DNA from: Gammaproteobacteria bacterium
GTDB lineage: Bacteria; Pseudomonadota; Gammaproteobacteria; Enterobacterales; Alteromonadaceae
Reading direction: 5' to 3'
DNA length: 49,937 nt
Assembly (NCBI GenBank): GCA_018815765.1
Contig: JAHIWM010000042.1
Location: 1 to 49,937 of the forward strand
A program made the translations under genes and the position numbers. Every line of letters begins with the position of its first letter. Positions within the stretch are counted from its first letter, which is position 1. The notes beneath the pieces are model-generated. The model was not told the origin of the DNA. It worked only from the letters and a program-made list of their open reading frames with translations, and did not search any database. This document shows, one piece after another, positions 26,086 to 35,380 of the stretch.

Positions 26086-27477
26086 CTATAAATTAGCCTC
26101 AGCAAAAGAAGCTAACCGGCTACGTACTACGCCATTAAGATTGATAGTGGTACTACCTTCAAAGTTTTTAAAACGCTCCACTATATAAGTGAGACCCGAA
26201 GTCACAGCCGTCAGATAATTACTGTCAATTTGTGACAAGTTACCCGAACAAATCAGCTTAGTGCCCTCACCACAGCGGGTGATGATGGTTTTCAGCTGCG
26301 CCGCACTTAAGTTCTGACATTCATCCAACAGCACTATCGCATTCTGAATACTGCGACCCCGCATAAAGTTAACCGATTTAAACTGGATATTGGCTTTGTC
26401 CATAATGTATTGCACGCTGGCATGCGGATGTTCATCGGTTTTATGCAGCACTTCCAGCGAGTCGGTAATAGCCGCCAGCCATGGCGCCATTTTCTCTTCT
26501 TCAGTACCAGGTAAAAAACCAATAGATTCAGCAATTTCCGGCGTGTTGCGGGTGACTATGACTTTGTCGTACATGCCCTTTTCAATCACCAGTTCTAGCG
26601 CCGCAGCTAAGGCGATTAAGGTTTTGCCACAACCTGCAGGTCCGGTCAGGATGACTAAGTCCATATCCGGGTCAAGCAAGGCATTTAACGCCATTGCCTG
26701 ATAAATATTTTTTGGGTGAATACCCCAGGCATGTTTGTGCATCAGGCGCTCAAAACCTAAATCAAGAATTTTGATTTCCTGCTCATTGATGTCCAGCACA
26801 CGGCCAGCAAAGGTTTCAGCCTCGTCAATCAGGTATTCGTTGATATAAGCATTAGGTAAAACTGAACGGGGCACAAAATGATAGGTTTCACGACCTTCAT
26901 TGTGAGTGCGGCAGTCTTTCACTACAGACCAGAAATCACCTGAAAACTTGTAATAGCCCTTGTATAAAAACCGCACGTCGTCAATCAACTGGTCAGTACG
27001 GTAATCTTCTACCAGCTTTAGCCCTGCCCCTTTGGCTTTAAGGCGCATATTGATATCTTTGGTGACCAGTATCACTTTGGTCGGCGCTTTTTCCCGCTGT
27101 AAAAATAACGCTGTATTAATAATTAAATGATCGTTTTCACCGCCAGGTAATCCCGGAATTTGGTCGCTGATATGATGGTCGTTGATAATGAATAAATGAC
27201 CGGCATTTTTTTCTTCAATAGGACTAGGTAAAGCAACCCCTTGCAGCATCTCTTCAGGTGAAGCGTCTTTCAGTACATCCTCCAGCGCACGAATCGCAAT
27301 ACGGGCTTCACGGCTGACATCTTTGTGTTTGTCTTTAATGTGGTCTAATTCTTCGAGCACTGTCATCGGGATGACAACGTCGTGTTCCTGAAAGTTTAAG
27401 AAGGCGAAAGGTTCATGCAGCAGAATGTTGGTGTCCAGAACGTATATTTTTTTATCTTTAGCTCTTCTTCGCGCCAT
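26086..27477 (-). CDS. PIN domain-PhoH ATPase fusion (PhoH2 type)
   Basis: Cytoplasmic RNA-related ATPase of 463 residues. The N-terminal PIN nuclease domain begins at IYVLDTNILLHEP (Asp in LDTN is the metal ligand) and includes VLEELDHIKD. The C-terminal PhoH domain has Walker A LTGPAGCGKTLIAL near residue 275 and Walker B IVLLDECQNL. Start at 27477 is preferred over 27507 because AAGGAG lies 7 bases before it. Mycobacterial PhoH2 is a sequence-specific RNA helicase and RNase; the function here is inferred from that. It is divergent from rapA across about 280 bases. Confidence 0.92.
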   Translation of the reverse strand: MARRRAKDKKIYVLDTNILLHEPFAFLNFQEHDVVIPMTVLEELDHIKDKHKDVSREARIAIRALEDVLKDASPEEMLQGVALPSPIEEKNAGHLFIINDHHISDQIPGLPGGENDHLIINTALFLQREKAPTKVILVTKDINMRLKAKGAGLKLVEDYRTDQLIDDVRFLYKGYYKFSGDFWSVVKDCRTHNEGRETYHFVPRSVLPNAYINEYLIDEAETFAGRVLDINEQEIKILDLGFERLMHKHAWGIHPKNIYQAMALNALLDPDMDLVILTGPAGCGKTLIALAAALELVIEKGMYDKVIVTRNTPEIAESIGFLPGTEEEKMAPWLAAITDSLEVLHKTDEHPHASVQYIMDKANIQFKSVNFMRGRSIQNAIVLLDECQNLSAAQLKTIITRCGEGTKLICSGNLSQIDSNYLTAVTSGLTYIVERFKNFEGSTTINLNGVVRSRLASFAEANL

Positions 27478-27652
27478 AAGCAGCTCCTTAGCGACAATAA
27501 AAACCATGAAGATTCATGGCAAAAATACAACAATCCTTACTTCAACTCTGACTGACTCCCTGAGGTTTTGGTTCAGTGACAAGGAAGATGTCAGTGCTTT
27601 TATTCATTTGATCTAAGCTTAGAGCAAAAATGCACTGCCTGTATGACCAATA

Positions 27653-27690
27653 GATGACGATTTTTAATCTATCGTAAAAAATACGTCATC
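27653..27690. other. Inverted repeat in the phoH2-rapA intergenic region
   Basis: GATGACG (27653-27659) and CGTCATC (27684-27690) face each other around AT-rich DNA about 65 bases before the rapA start; ATAGAT/ATCTAT nest partly in it (27650-27655, 27667-27672). It may be a regulatory site in this divergent region. Nothing else is evident between 27478 and 27755. Confidence 0.3.
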
Positions 27691-27755
27691 GCAGTTGATG
27701 CGGTAGCAGGCATTTCGCTGTACCATGGCGCGCCATTTTCTGCAGTGAGGACAAG

Positions 27756-30671
27756 ATGATAAAATTTGCTTTGGGTCAACGTTGGATCAGCGATAGTGAG
27801 TCGGATTTAGGTTTAGGTACTGTGATTGGGCAGGAAGGCAGGATGCTGACTTTGCTGTTTCCGGCCAGTGGTGAAAACCGTCTGTACTCCATTTTGGAAG
27901 CGCCGCTGACCCGTGTTCAGTTTAACCCGGGCGATACAGTCAAAAGTGCCGAAGGTTTTTCTTTATTAATCAGCGAAGTTGAAAGCAAAAACGACTGTTT
28001 TATTTATCATGGCACCCGCACTGACACCCATGAAACCGTGGCGTTGCGTGAGTTATTTCTTGATCATTTTATAAGTTTCAGTCAGCCACAAGACCGTATG
28101 TTTGCCGGTCAGGTTGATCGTTTTGAAACCTTCCCTTTGCGTTACCAGAGTTGGCAGCACTTACATCAGCAGCAACAAAGCCCGCTGCAAGGCTTAGTCG
28201 GCGGCCGGATGAGCCTTATCCCACACCAGCTTTATATCGCCGAAGAAGTGGCAAAACGCCATGCACCACGGGTATTACTGGCCGACGAAGTAGGTCTGGG
28301 CAAAACCATTGAAGCAGGTTTAATTATTCATCAGCAAGTGCTGGCTGGTTTAGCCAAACGAGTACTGGTGGTGGTACCTGAGTCGCTGCAACACCAGTGG
28401 CTGGTAGAAATGCTGCGCCGTTTTAATCTGAAGTTTTCTATTTTTGATGATGAACGTTGTGTTGAATCCTCACTGGATGGCGGCAACCCCTTTGAAACCG
28501 AGCAACTGGTTTTAACCAGTCTTGAGTTTTTGGTGAAAAAACGCAGCCACCACCAAAAGGCTGTGGATGCCGACTGGGATTTACTGGTGGTGGATGAAGC
28601 TCACCATTTGCACTGGAGCGAGGAAGCCGCCAGCACTGAGTATCAGCGTATTGAAGAGCTGGCTGAAGGCACCGCAGGTTTAATACTGCTCACCGCAACG
28701 CCGGATCAACTGGGTCATCAAAGCCATTTTGCCCGCTTACGTTTATTAGACCCAAACCGTTTCCACGACTATCAGGCTTTTATTGCAGAAGAGCAAAGCT
28801 ACAAACAGATCGCGGATTTAGCTGCTGCGGTTTTAGAGCAAATACCTTTAAGTTCTGCTTCAGTACAAGCCTTAAGCACGCTGCTGGCCGAAAGTGATAT
28901 CAAAGCCGCTTTAGCCACTTTGCAACATGCAGACGGCAACGATGACGACAGTGAGCAAGCTAAACAGCAGTTATTAAGTCAGTTGCTGGACCGTCATGGC
29001 ACAGGCCGGATTTTATTCCGTAATAGCCGTAGCGCTATTTCAGGTTTCCCCCAACGCCAGCCACAAGCCGTCGCACTGGAACTACCTGAGCAGTATAAAA
29101 ACGCATTAAAAGTACAACAGGCCTTTAATAAACAACAAAGCCTGGAGCAAAAAGCCAAGGCCAGTTTATTTCCTGAGCGTGTATTTCAGGAGTTTGAAGG
29201 CAAAGCAAGTAGTTGGTGGCAGTTTGACCCTCGGGTTGATCATCTGATCGCCTTACTGAAACAACATAAACGCAGTAAATTTCTACTGATATGCGCCCAT
29301 GCCGATACAGCGATCGCATTAGAAGAGGCAGTGCGGGTACGTGAAGGTATTCGCGCTTCGGTATTCCATGAAGGCATGACTATTGTCGAACGCGATATGG
29401 CGGCGGCTTATTTTGCTCAGGAAGATAACAGCGCTCAAATGCTGATCTGTTCTGAAATTGGCAGTGAAGGCCGTAACTTCCAGTTTGCTCATCATCTGGT
29501 GTTGTTTGATTTACCACTAAACCCGGATTTACTGGAACAACGTATTGGTCGTCTGGATCGTATAGGTCAAACCCAGGATATTCAAATTCATATCCCGTAT
29601 TTTGCTGATCATCCACAGCAGGTATTGCTGGACTGGTATCAGCAAGGTTTACAGGCACTCAGTCAGACTTGCCAAACCGGACGTTCTGTGTTCGAACAGG
29701 TTTCCACTGAACTCTTTGAGCTGCTTTGCGCCAACGTTATGGATCAAAATGCGGTGCAGGCGTTGATCGCAAAAAGCGCAGAACTGAACCAGCAACTGAA
29801 ACAAAAACTGGAACAAGGCCGCGATAAACTGCTGGAAATCAACAGTTCAGGTCGGGGAAAAGCACGCGAACTGGCTGATGCCATTGCCACTTTGGATGAT
29901 GAAACCCGCCTGCCGATGTTTATGTTAAGAGCCTGGGATGTCTTGGGTGTGAATCAGGACGACCGTGGTGAAAACAGCATGGTACTAACCATGTCAGAGC
30001 ATCTGCATAGCCACTACCCTATGCTGGACGATGACGGTATCAGCGTCACCTTTGATCGAGCCACCGCTTTGGCGCAGGAAGATATTCAGTTTTTAAGCTG
30101 GGATCACCCTATGGTGCAAGGAACTTTGGATATTCTGACCAACGAGCAAATGGGCAATAGTTCTGTGGCTTTGTTGCCGAATAAAGCCCTGCCTGCCGGC
30201 ACCTATTTTGTAGAGTTTGTTTTTATTGTTGAGGCAAGCGCCCCCAAAGAGTTGCAACTGGGTCGCTATTTACCAGTCACGCCTATACGTCTGTTATTGG
30301 AGAAAAATGGCAAAAATCTGGCTGCAAACGTTGGCTTTGAGCAGTTTAATAAGCAATTAAAACCTGTAGGCAGACAACCTGCCGCCAAGATGGTGAAAGC
30401 CTTACAAAGCTTTATTCACCCACTGATAGGTAAAGCTCAGGAACTGGCCACGGTGCGTTTAATTGAAGTGCAGCAACAAGCACAGCAGTTGATGCAACAG
30501 GCGTTGAACGCTCAAATTGAACGCTTACAGGCGTTACAAAAATTAAACCCGTCAGTGCGGTCAGAGGAGATTACCCATTTGCAACAACAGCAACAGGCAC
30601 TGTCTGATTACATCAGTAAAGCACGGTTAAAATTTGACGCGTTAAGGGTAGTTGTTGTCAGCCATGACTAA
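27756..30671 (+). CDS. rapA: RNA polymerase-associated helicase-like ATPase RapA
   Basis: SWI2/SNF2 ATPase that binds RNA polymerase and promotes its recycling. At 971 residues it matches the E. coli protein in size. Motif I is LLADEVGLGKTIEAG (about 175-189), motif II is VVDEAHHL, motif III is LLTATPDQLG and motif VI is QRIGRLDRIGQ; the N-terminal Tudor-like segment (FALGQRWISDSESDLGLGTV) and the C-terminal long helices (QQQAQQLMQQALNAQ) complete the fold. GTGAGGA precedes the ATG. rluA follows within a few bases, the same neighbour as in E. coli. Confidence 0.97.
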   Translation: MIKFALGQRWISDSESDLGLGTVIGQEGRMLTLLFPASGENRLYSILEAPLTRVQFNPGDTVKSAEGFSLLISEVESKNDCFIYHGTRTDTHETVALRELFLDHFISFSQPQDRMFAGQVDRFETFPLRYQSWQHLHQQQQSPLQGLVGGRMSLIPHQLYIAEEVAKRHAPRVLLADEVGLGKTIEAGLIIHQQVLAGLAKRVLVVVPESLQHQWLVEMLRRFNLKFSIFDDERCVESSLDGGNPFETEQLVLTSLEFLVKKRSHHQKAVDADWDLLVVDEAHHLHWSEEAASTEYQRIEELAEGTAGLILLTATPDQLGHQSHFARLRLLDPNRFHDYQAFIAEEQSYKQIADLAAAVLEQIPLSSASVQALSTLLAESDIKAALATLQHADGNDDDSEQAKQQLLSQLLDRHGTGRILFRNSRSAISGFPQRQPQAVALELPEQYKNALKVQQAFNKQQSLEQKAKASLFPERVFQEFEGKASSWWQFDPRVDHLIALLKQHKRSKFLLICAHADTAIALEEAVRVREGIRASVFHEGMTIVERDMAAAYFAQEDNSAQMLICSEIGSEGRNFQFAHHLVLFDLPLNPDLLEQRIGRLDRIGQTQDIQIHIPYFADHPQQVLLDWYQQGLQALSQTCQTGRSVFEQVSTELFELLCANVMDQNAVQALIAKSAELNQQLKQKLEQGRDKLLEINSSGRGKARELADAIATLDDETRLPMFMLRAWDVLGVNQDDRGENSMVLTMSEHLHSHYPMLDDDGISVTFDRATALAQEDIQFLSWDHPMVQGTLDILTNEQMGNSSVALLPNKALPAGTYFVEFVFIVEASAPKELQLGRYLPVTPIRLLLEKNGKNLAANVGFEQFNKQLKPVGRQPAAKMVKALQSFIHPLIGKAQELATVRLIEVQQQAQQLMQQALNAQIERLQALQKLNPSVRSEEITHLQQQQQALSDYISKARLKFDALRVVVVSHD

Positions 30672-30682
30672 AAGTGAATACA

Positions 30683-31336
30683 ATGTTGCTTGAATACAAG
30701 CCGCCGACAGAGCCTTATCTGGATATTGTTTATCAGGACGAAGATATTGTTATCCTGAATAAACCCAGTGGTTTATTAACTGTTCCGGGCAAAGCACCTG
30801 AACACAAAGACAGTCTGGATTACAGGGTGCGTTTGGTGTGGCCTCTGGCACGCATAGTCCATCGGCTGGATATGGCCACCTCAGGTCTGGTTGTCATGGC
30901 AATGCATGTGCAAAGTCAACGCGATCTAAATAAACAGTTTGAGCTACGCCAAACTAAAAAGCGCTACTTCGCGTTATTAGAAGGGCAAGTGCCAGCAGAT
31001 TCCGGGGCTGTTGATTTGCCTCTGTTATGCGATTGGCCCAACAGGCCCAAACAAATGGTACATTTTGACGCTGGCAAACCTTCGTTGACCTATTTTAAGG
31101 TGCTGGAACGAAATACATACCAAACAAAAGTAGAACTTACACCAGTAACAGGACGCTCGCACCAGCTTAGAGTCCATATGTTATGGCTGGGACATCCGAT
31201 ACTCGGAGATAAGTTTTATGGCACTGAACAGGGAAAACGTTCAGTAGCTCGACTTCAATTACATGCTGGCTCTTTGAAATTCAGACACCCTACCTCAGGA
31301 ACTGAGCTATATTTTGAAGTAGAGTGCCCGTTTTAA
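30683..31336 (+). CDS. rluA: Dual-specificity 23S rRNA/tRNA pseudouridine synthase RluA
   Basis: Pseudouridylates 23S rRNA position 746 and tRNA position 32 (E. coli numbering, known function). The protein is 217 residues. Catalytic Asp63 is in HRLDMATSGL (Asp64 in E. coli); CDWPNRPKQMV, TGRSHQLRVHMLWLGHPILGD are near-identical to E. coli RluA. ATG 30683 is preferred over GTG 30674 because its N-terminus aligns (YKPPTEPYL); neither has a strong ribosome site, which fits coupling to rapA, whose stop is 11 bases upstream. Confidence 0.95.
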   Translation: MLLEYKPPTEPYLDIVYQDEDIVILNKPSGLLTVPGKAPEHKDSLDYRVRLVWPLARIVHRLDMATSGLVVMAMHVQSQRDLNKQFELRQTKKRYFALLEGQVPADSGAVDLPLLCDWPNRPKQMVHFDAGKPSLTYFKVLERNTYQTKVELTPVTGRSHQLRVHMLWLGHPILGDKFYGTEQGKRSVARLQLHAGSLKFRHPTSGTELYFEVECPF

Positions 31337-31413
31337 TCACAGGAACAGCAGTAATTGATTGCTTTGTTAACCTAAGGTTCAGTTATTTAAGGTAAACTTG
31401 GCATCAGGGTAAG

Positions 31414-31435
31414 AAGTCAGATGGACATCTGACTT
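31414..31435. promoter_or_regulatory. 22-bp palindrome upstream of the ompA promoter
   Basis: Arms AAGTCAGATG (31414-31423) and CATCTGACTT (31426-31435) are perfect complements around GA. It ends 26 bases before the -35 element, so it lies outside the predicted transcript and fits an activator or repressor site better than an RNA hairpin. I do not recognise the factor. Confidence 0.55.
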
Positions 31436-31461
31436 AAATTCGTAATAACGAGCAGCTAGAT

Positions 31462-31489
31462 TTGACTAAATTTTTTACTCAAATAGAAT
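31462..31489 (+). promoter_or_regulatory. Sigma-70 promoter of the OmpA-family gene
   Basis: TTGACT (31462-31467), a 16-base spacer and TAGAAT (31484-31489) each match consensus in five of six positions. The expected transcript starts near 31496, giving a leader of about 26 bases before the ATG. Confidence 0.65.
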
Positions 31490-31521
31490 GGCAGCCGCAA
31501 TTTACCTCTTAGGAGATATGG

Positions 31522-32586
31522 ATGAAACTAAGTACTAGCGCAATTGCCATTATGGCAACTTTACTTTCGACTACTGCATTGGCGGATAGTTCAAAACCTT
31601 TAGTTACTGACCGTGCTTTTGGTTCTGTGTTTGCTGAATATTACCTGCCAGACGGTGATAAAACTGAATCTGCTGAATGGGCATTCATGGATGAAGGCTG
31701 GGGCTATGGCGTTGAATTAGGTTATAACCTGAACGAAAGCTGGGCATTACGTCTGGAATACGCGAAACAACGTTTAGATCAATTAACGACTGACGACACA
31801 CTTGATGGCAAGCGTATTGGTCTTGATGTGTTATACAGTCTGAGCAACACTGGCGTTTATGTTTTAGGTGGCTTAAAGCACCTTGATGTAGACAGTACTG
31901 ATGAAACAACAGCCCTGAATATGGGTGTTGGTTACCGTCAATATCTGAACGACCGTGTATCTCTGTATGGTGAAGCCAACCGTTTTCAGGGTATCGGTGA
32001 CAGCTTTGCTGACGCTAACATTAAGTTAGGTATGTCAATGCTGTTTGGTGATGCTCCTGTTGTTGCTGAACCAACTCCTGCTCCAGAGCCAGTACAAGCT
32101 CCTGTTGTTGTAGTTGCTGATAGCGACAAAGATGGCGTACCTGATTCAAGCGATCTGTGCCCGGGCACTCCAACTACAGACAAAGTAGATGCGACAGGTT
32201 GTTCAATCTTCACTGAGAAAGAAGTGAACTTCACTTTAAAAGCTCAGTTTGATAATGACTCATCTGTGATCAAACCTGAGTACAATTCAGAAATCGCTGA
32301 CTTAGCTGCGTTTTTAAAACGTTTCCCAGGCACTGATGTTGAAATCGGTGGCCATGCCTCTAACGTAGGTGCCGCAGCATACAACCTGAAATTATCAGAG
32401 CGTCGTGCTGATGCAGTAGCTAAAGTATTGTTAAACGAACACGGCATCAGTGCTGGTCGCGTAACAGTAAAAGGTTACGGTGTTACACGTCCGAAAGTTG
32501 AAGGTAATACTCAAGCTGCACACGCTGCTAACCGCCGCATTGAAGCTGTTGTTACTGCAACAATCAAAGAAAAAGTAGAGCGTTAA
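31522..32586 (+). CDS. OmpA-family outer-membrane protein
   Basis: Major-type outer-membrane protein of 354 residues. Order: signal peptide (MKLSTSAIAIMATLLSTTALA), an eight-strand-like barrel with alternating residues (about 25-180), a Pro/Ala/Val linker (VAEPTPAPEPVQAP), one TSP3-like calcium motif (DSDKDGVPDSSDLCPGTPTT) and a C-terminal OmpA domain (about 230-345) for peptidoglycan binding, with GGHASNVG and LSERRADAVAKVL. TTAGGAG lies just before the start. It has its own promoter and terminator, so it is monocistronic. Confidence 0.95.
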   Translation: MKLSTSAIAIMATLLSTTALADSSKPLVTDRAFGSVFAEYYLPDGDKTESAEWAFMDEGWGYGVELGYNLNESWALRLEYAKQRLDQLTTDDTLDGKRIGLDVLYSLSNTGVYVLGGLKHLDVDSTDETTALNMGVGYRQYLNDRVSLYGEANRFQGIGDSFADANIKLGMSMLFGDAPVVAEPTPAPEPVQAPVVVVADSDKDGVPDSSDLCPGTPTTDKVDATGCSIFTEKEVNFTLKAQFDNDSSVIKPEYNSEIADLAAFLKRFPGTDVEIGGHASNVGAAAYNLKLSERRADAVAKVLLNEHGISAGRVTVKGYGVTRPKVEGNTQAAHAANRRIEAVVTATIKEKVER

Positions 32587-32600
32587 TCTCTACTGCCTGA

Positions 32601-32627
32601 AAAAGCCGCCGCAAGGCGGTTTTTTTA
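32601..32627 (+). terminator. Intrinsic terminator of the OmpA-family gene
   Basis: AAAAGCCGCC (32601-32610) pairs with GGCGGTTTTT around a GCAA tetraloop, followed by a T-run to 32626. It lies 15 bases after the stop. Confidence 0.92.
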
Positions 32628-32721
32628 TAACTATAACTTCCCAACCATTCAGTATCTTCGGATAAAGTTTTTCCGTTATTGGTCGATACCTTGCTTAGAC
32701 CCCTACAGCCTGAGTTGCCCC

Positions 32722-33489
32722 ATGCAATCGAAAATTTTAGCGATGATATTGTTGTTGAGCTTAGATGCTCAGGCCTCTGAACCAGTACCTATGGAAGATT
32801 GGTACAAAGCTGATCTGAGCTGGCAAATACCAGCAGAAGAAATCACTGAGTTACTGGCTGGAGACAAAAGCTTTCTGGCGTTAAAAAGGTCTGCATTTAC
32901 CGCACAGGTCAAAGGCACTATTTTATTTATCCCAGACTGGTCACAACATGCCTCCAGCCCTAAATATCTGAATTTACTTCGAAAAGAGTTTAATGACTAT
33001 GGCTGGGATACCTTAGCTATCGCAGTACCTGATGCTCCTTTTAATGACGATATAACCAGCCTGGAAAAGTATAGAGAGCAGTTACAACAACGCATCGAAG
33101 TGGCCATGACGAGCGCCATGACGGAAAACAGTACTGTGATTGTTGTGGCCCAGGGCAGCAGTGCTGCTTTTATCAGCCAACTGTATGCGGACAAAAAGCT
33201 GCAGGAACCTCAATCTCTTATTTTGCTGGAAGCATATTTACCCGCGGCTGAGCAACAACGCAGCTTGCCGCTTGCTATTGCAAAACAACAGGTTCCGACC
33301 TTAGATCTGATGCAGGAGCAAGGTAATCAACAAGTTGCAGCTCAATGGCGATTAAGGAAACAGCTGGCAAGACAGCAGCAAAAATTGCTATACCGTCAGC
33401 GGGAAATCAATGGATTGATTGCGCAGGCAGAAACTCAACAGCGGGTATTTAAAGAAATTTATGGCTGGTTAAGCTACCAGGGTTATTAA
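32722..33489 (+). CDS. DUF3530-like exported protein (alpha/beta-hydrolase-like fold)
   Basis: Protein of 255 residues with a short signal peptide (MQSKILAMILLLSLDAQA). TILFIPDWSQHASSPKYLN and WDTLAIAVPDAP resemble the DUF3530 family, which is related to alpha/beta hydrolases; VVAQGSSAAFISQLY occupies the place of the nucleophile elbow but as QGSSA, which is consistent with GxSxA only loosely, so catalysis is uncertain. The C-terminus is a long Gln/Arg-rich helix. There is no clear ribosome site before the ATG. Function unknown. Confidence 0.75.
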   Translation: MQSKILAMILLLSLDAQASEPVPMEDWYKADLSWQIPAEEITELLAGDKSFLALKRSAFTAQVKGTILFIPDWSQHASSPKYLNLLRKEFNDYGWDTLAIAVPDAPFNDDITSLEKYREQLQQRIEVAMTSAMTENSTVIVVAQGSSAAFISQLYADKKLQEPQSLILLEAYLPAAEQQRSLPLAIAKQQVPTLDLMQEQGNQQVAAQWRLRKQLARQQQKLLYRQREINGLIAQAETQQRVFKEIYGWLSYQGY

Positions 33490-33564
33490 AAATAGCTTTT
33501 CCGGTTAAAAAAACCTATTACACTGTGCGACATCCATCTAACTCTTTGCCGGAGTTGCCAGACT

Positions 33565-33909
33565 ATGTCGCCTTTAATTCAAACCGTATTACTGTTGACC
33601 GCAAGTAATATCTTTATGACCTTTGCCTGGTACGGGCATTTAAAACACTTTAAAAGCTCAGCCCTGTATATAGCTATAGCTGTGTCATGGGGCATCGCTT
33701 TGTTTGAATATATGCTGATGGTGCCTGCAAACCGCATCGGCCATCAGGTATTAAGCCTGGCTCAGCTTAAAATTTTGCAGGAAGTGATCACCCTGAGCGT
33801 TTTTATTCCATTTGCCGTGCTTTACATGAAAGAGCCCTTTAAATGGAATTATGTCTATGCCGGCTTGTGCCTGATGGGCGCAGTCTACTTTATGTTTTTC
33901 CGCGATTAA
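33565..33909 (+). CDS. DUF486 small multidrug/DMT-like membrane protein
   Basis: Inner-membrane protein of 114 residues with four hydrophobic segments (about 5-20, 31-53, 70-88, 95-112). The pattern NIFMTFAWYGHLK, ILQEVITLSVFIPFAVLYMKEPFKWNYVYA is typical of DUF486, a member of the drug/metabolite transporter group; transport is inferred. Preceded by CCGGAG. It is convergent with djlA, overlapping by four bases. Confidence 0.9.
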   Translation: MSPLIQTVLLLTASNIFMTFAWYGHLKHFKSSALYIAIAVSWGIALFEYMLMVPANRIGHQVLSLAQLKILQEVITLSVFIPFAVLYMKEPFKWNYVYAGLCLMGAVYFMFFRD

Positions 33910-34706
33910 CCCCGTTGTTTTCGGATCAATTCGTAAGCCGCCTGAATATCCTGAGTTTTTTGTTTTGCGACATCCATCAGCTCAGGCGGTAAACCTTGTG
34001 ACATCAGCTTGTCAGGATGATGTTGCGCCATCAATTTTTTATAGGCTTTTTTAAGCGTCGTCTCAGAACTGTCTGCGCCAATGCCTAAAATTTTATAGGC
34101 ATCAGTCAAACGGTTTCCTGCATCAACAGCTCCATTGTTACTGCTTTTAGCAAAACGGGCTTCTGCTTCGTAGCGACTTAACATCTGTTCCAGTTGAGTC
34201 CCACTGATACCTAATGCCGAAGCAACCTGTGTCAGTATCTTTTGCTCAGCGCTGCTTAGATTCAGATCGACATAAGCTGTACTGATTTGAATTTCAAGAA
34301 ACATCAGCAACAGATCAGGTCTGGATCGGTACGCAGATTTAAATTCAGCCAATTGTTCTAACAAAGGGAAGTCAGCTTGTTTACCGTGACGAAAAGCCGC
34401 CTGAGCTTCTTGTTTCTGCGCCGCAGTTAAACCTAACTGGTCCATAAAAACAGTCGCTTGTTGAATATGAGACTTAGTGACTACGCCATTAGATTTAGCT
34501 ATATGGCCCATCACTGCAAAAGTGTTGTAACGAAAAATCCCCTGAGCTTCCGATTTATCGCGGGAAAAACCATTAAAACCACCACGACTGGCGAAGGCCC
34601 CGCCATAGGATTTATCGAACCAGTGCCCTATCAATAAGCCAATAAATAAACCTGGGATCTTGAGTAGTGCCATACCAAACAAGGCACCAAGAATTTTACC
34701 CCACAT
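33906..34706 (-). CDS. djlA: DnaJ-like membrane co-chaperone DjlA
   Basis: Type III J-domain protein, 266 residues, that stimulates DnaK at the inner membrane. It has an N-terminal anchor (MWGKILGALFGMALLKIPGL, with glycine-spaced residues as in E. coli DjlA), a TerB-like central domain (about 55-170) and a C-terminal J domain with the HPD motif in MAQHHPDKL. ATG 34706 is chosen because it begins the conserved MWGK anchor; the longer frame from 34757 lies in murU. It overlaps the murU end by 11 bases, so amgK-murU-djlA form one unit. Confidence 0.95.
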   Translation of the reverse strand: MWGKILGALFGMALLKIPGLFIGLLIGHWFDKSYGGAFASRGGFNGFSRDKSEAQGIFRYNTFAVMGHIAKSNGVVTKSHIQQATVFMDQLGLTAAQKQEAQAAFRHGKQADFPLLEQLAEFKSAYRSRPDLLLMFLEIQISTAYVDLNLSSAEQKILTQVASALGISGTQLEQMLSRYEAEARFAKSSNNGAVDAGNRLTDAYKILGIGADSSETTLKKAYKKLMAQHHPDKLMSQGLPPELMDVAKQKTQDIQAAYELIRKQRG

Positions 34707-35379
34707 GTTCAGACTCCAATTGCGCAGATAATTCGTGCAGCCGCTGCACAGTACCAATATCGTGCCACACGCCCCGGTAAAGTTCTGCCGTAACTTTGTT
34801 CTGCTGCATAGCCTGTCGCAAGTAGGGTGCTAACTTTTGTTTACCTTCAGCCACTGAGCTAAAAAACTCAGACCGGTAAATGGCAATGCCACTAAAGGTA
34901 AAACATTGTGTTGCCTCAGCCAGCGCATAGCCTTGCTCACTGATACCAAAATCCCCGTTGGGATGTTGTGATGGATTAGGCACTAATACCAGATGAGCTA
35001 AGCAGTCTGCCGCTAATTTCCCTGCAAGTTGTTGGTAAGGGTAATCACAAAACACATCGCCATTGATCACAATAAAAGGTGCATCGCCTAACAATGGCAG
35101 CGCCTTCTTTATACCGCCAGCAGTTTCAAGCCCTTCTGCGCCTTCGTCCGAGTATTGAATGCTCACACCAAACTGATGGCCTGAATCTAAATGCGCAGGT
35201 AACAAATGCCCCAACCAGGCATGATTAATCACAATATGCTGTAAGCCGGCATTACGAAGCGCTTCAAGGTGGTACTGGATCAGTGGCTTGCCTGCCACAG
35301 GCAGCAGTGGTTTAGGTAATAGATCAGTCAGGGGACGCATACGCTCGCCACGACCAGCAGCCAGTATCATTGCTTTCAT
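34696..35379 (-). CDS. murU: N-acetylmuramate alpha-1-phosphate uridylyltransferase MurU
   Basis: Makes UDP-MurNAc from MurNAc-1-phosphate in the recycling route that bypasses de novo synthesis and its fosfomycin-sensitive step (known in Pseudomonas). The nucleotidyltransferase signature AMILAAGRGERMRPLTDLLPKPLLP is at the N-terminus (shown here as LAAGRGERMRPLT and PKPLLP), with INGDVFCDYP for metal binding and a length of 227 residues. One base separates it from amgK, and the pairing with a sugar kinase next to lptD is as in Pseudomonas. Confidence 0.92.
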   Translation of the reverse strand: MKAMILAAGRGERMRPLTDLLPKPLLPVAGKPLIQYHLEALRNAGLQHIVINHAWLGHLLPAHLDSGHQFGVSIQYSDEGAEGLETAGGIKKALPLLGDAPFIVINGDVFCDYPYQQLAGKLAADCLAHLVLVPNPSQHPNGDFGISEQGYALAEATQCFTFSGIAIYRSEFFSSVAEGKQKLAPYLRQAMQQNKVTAELYRGVWHDIGTVQRLHELSAQLESEHVG

Positions 35380-35380
35380 G

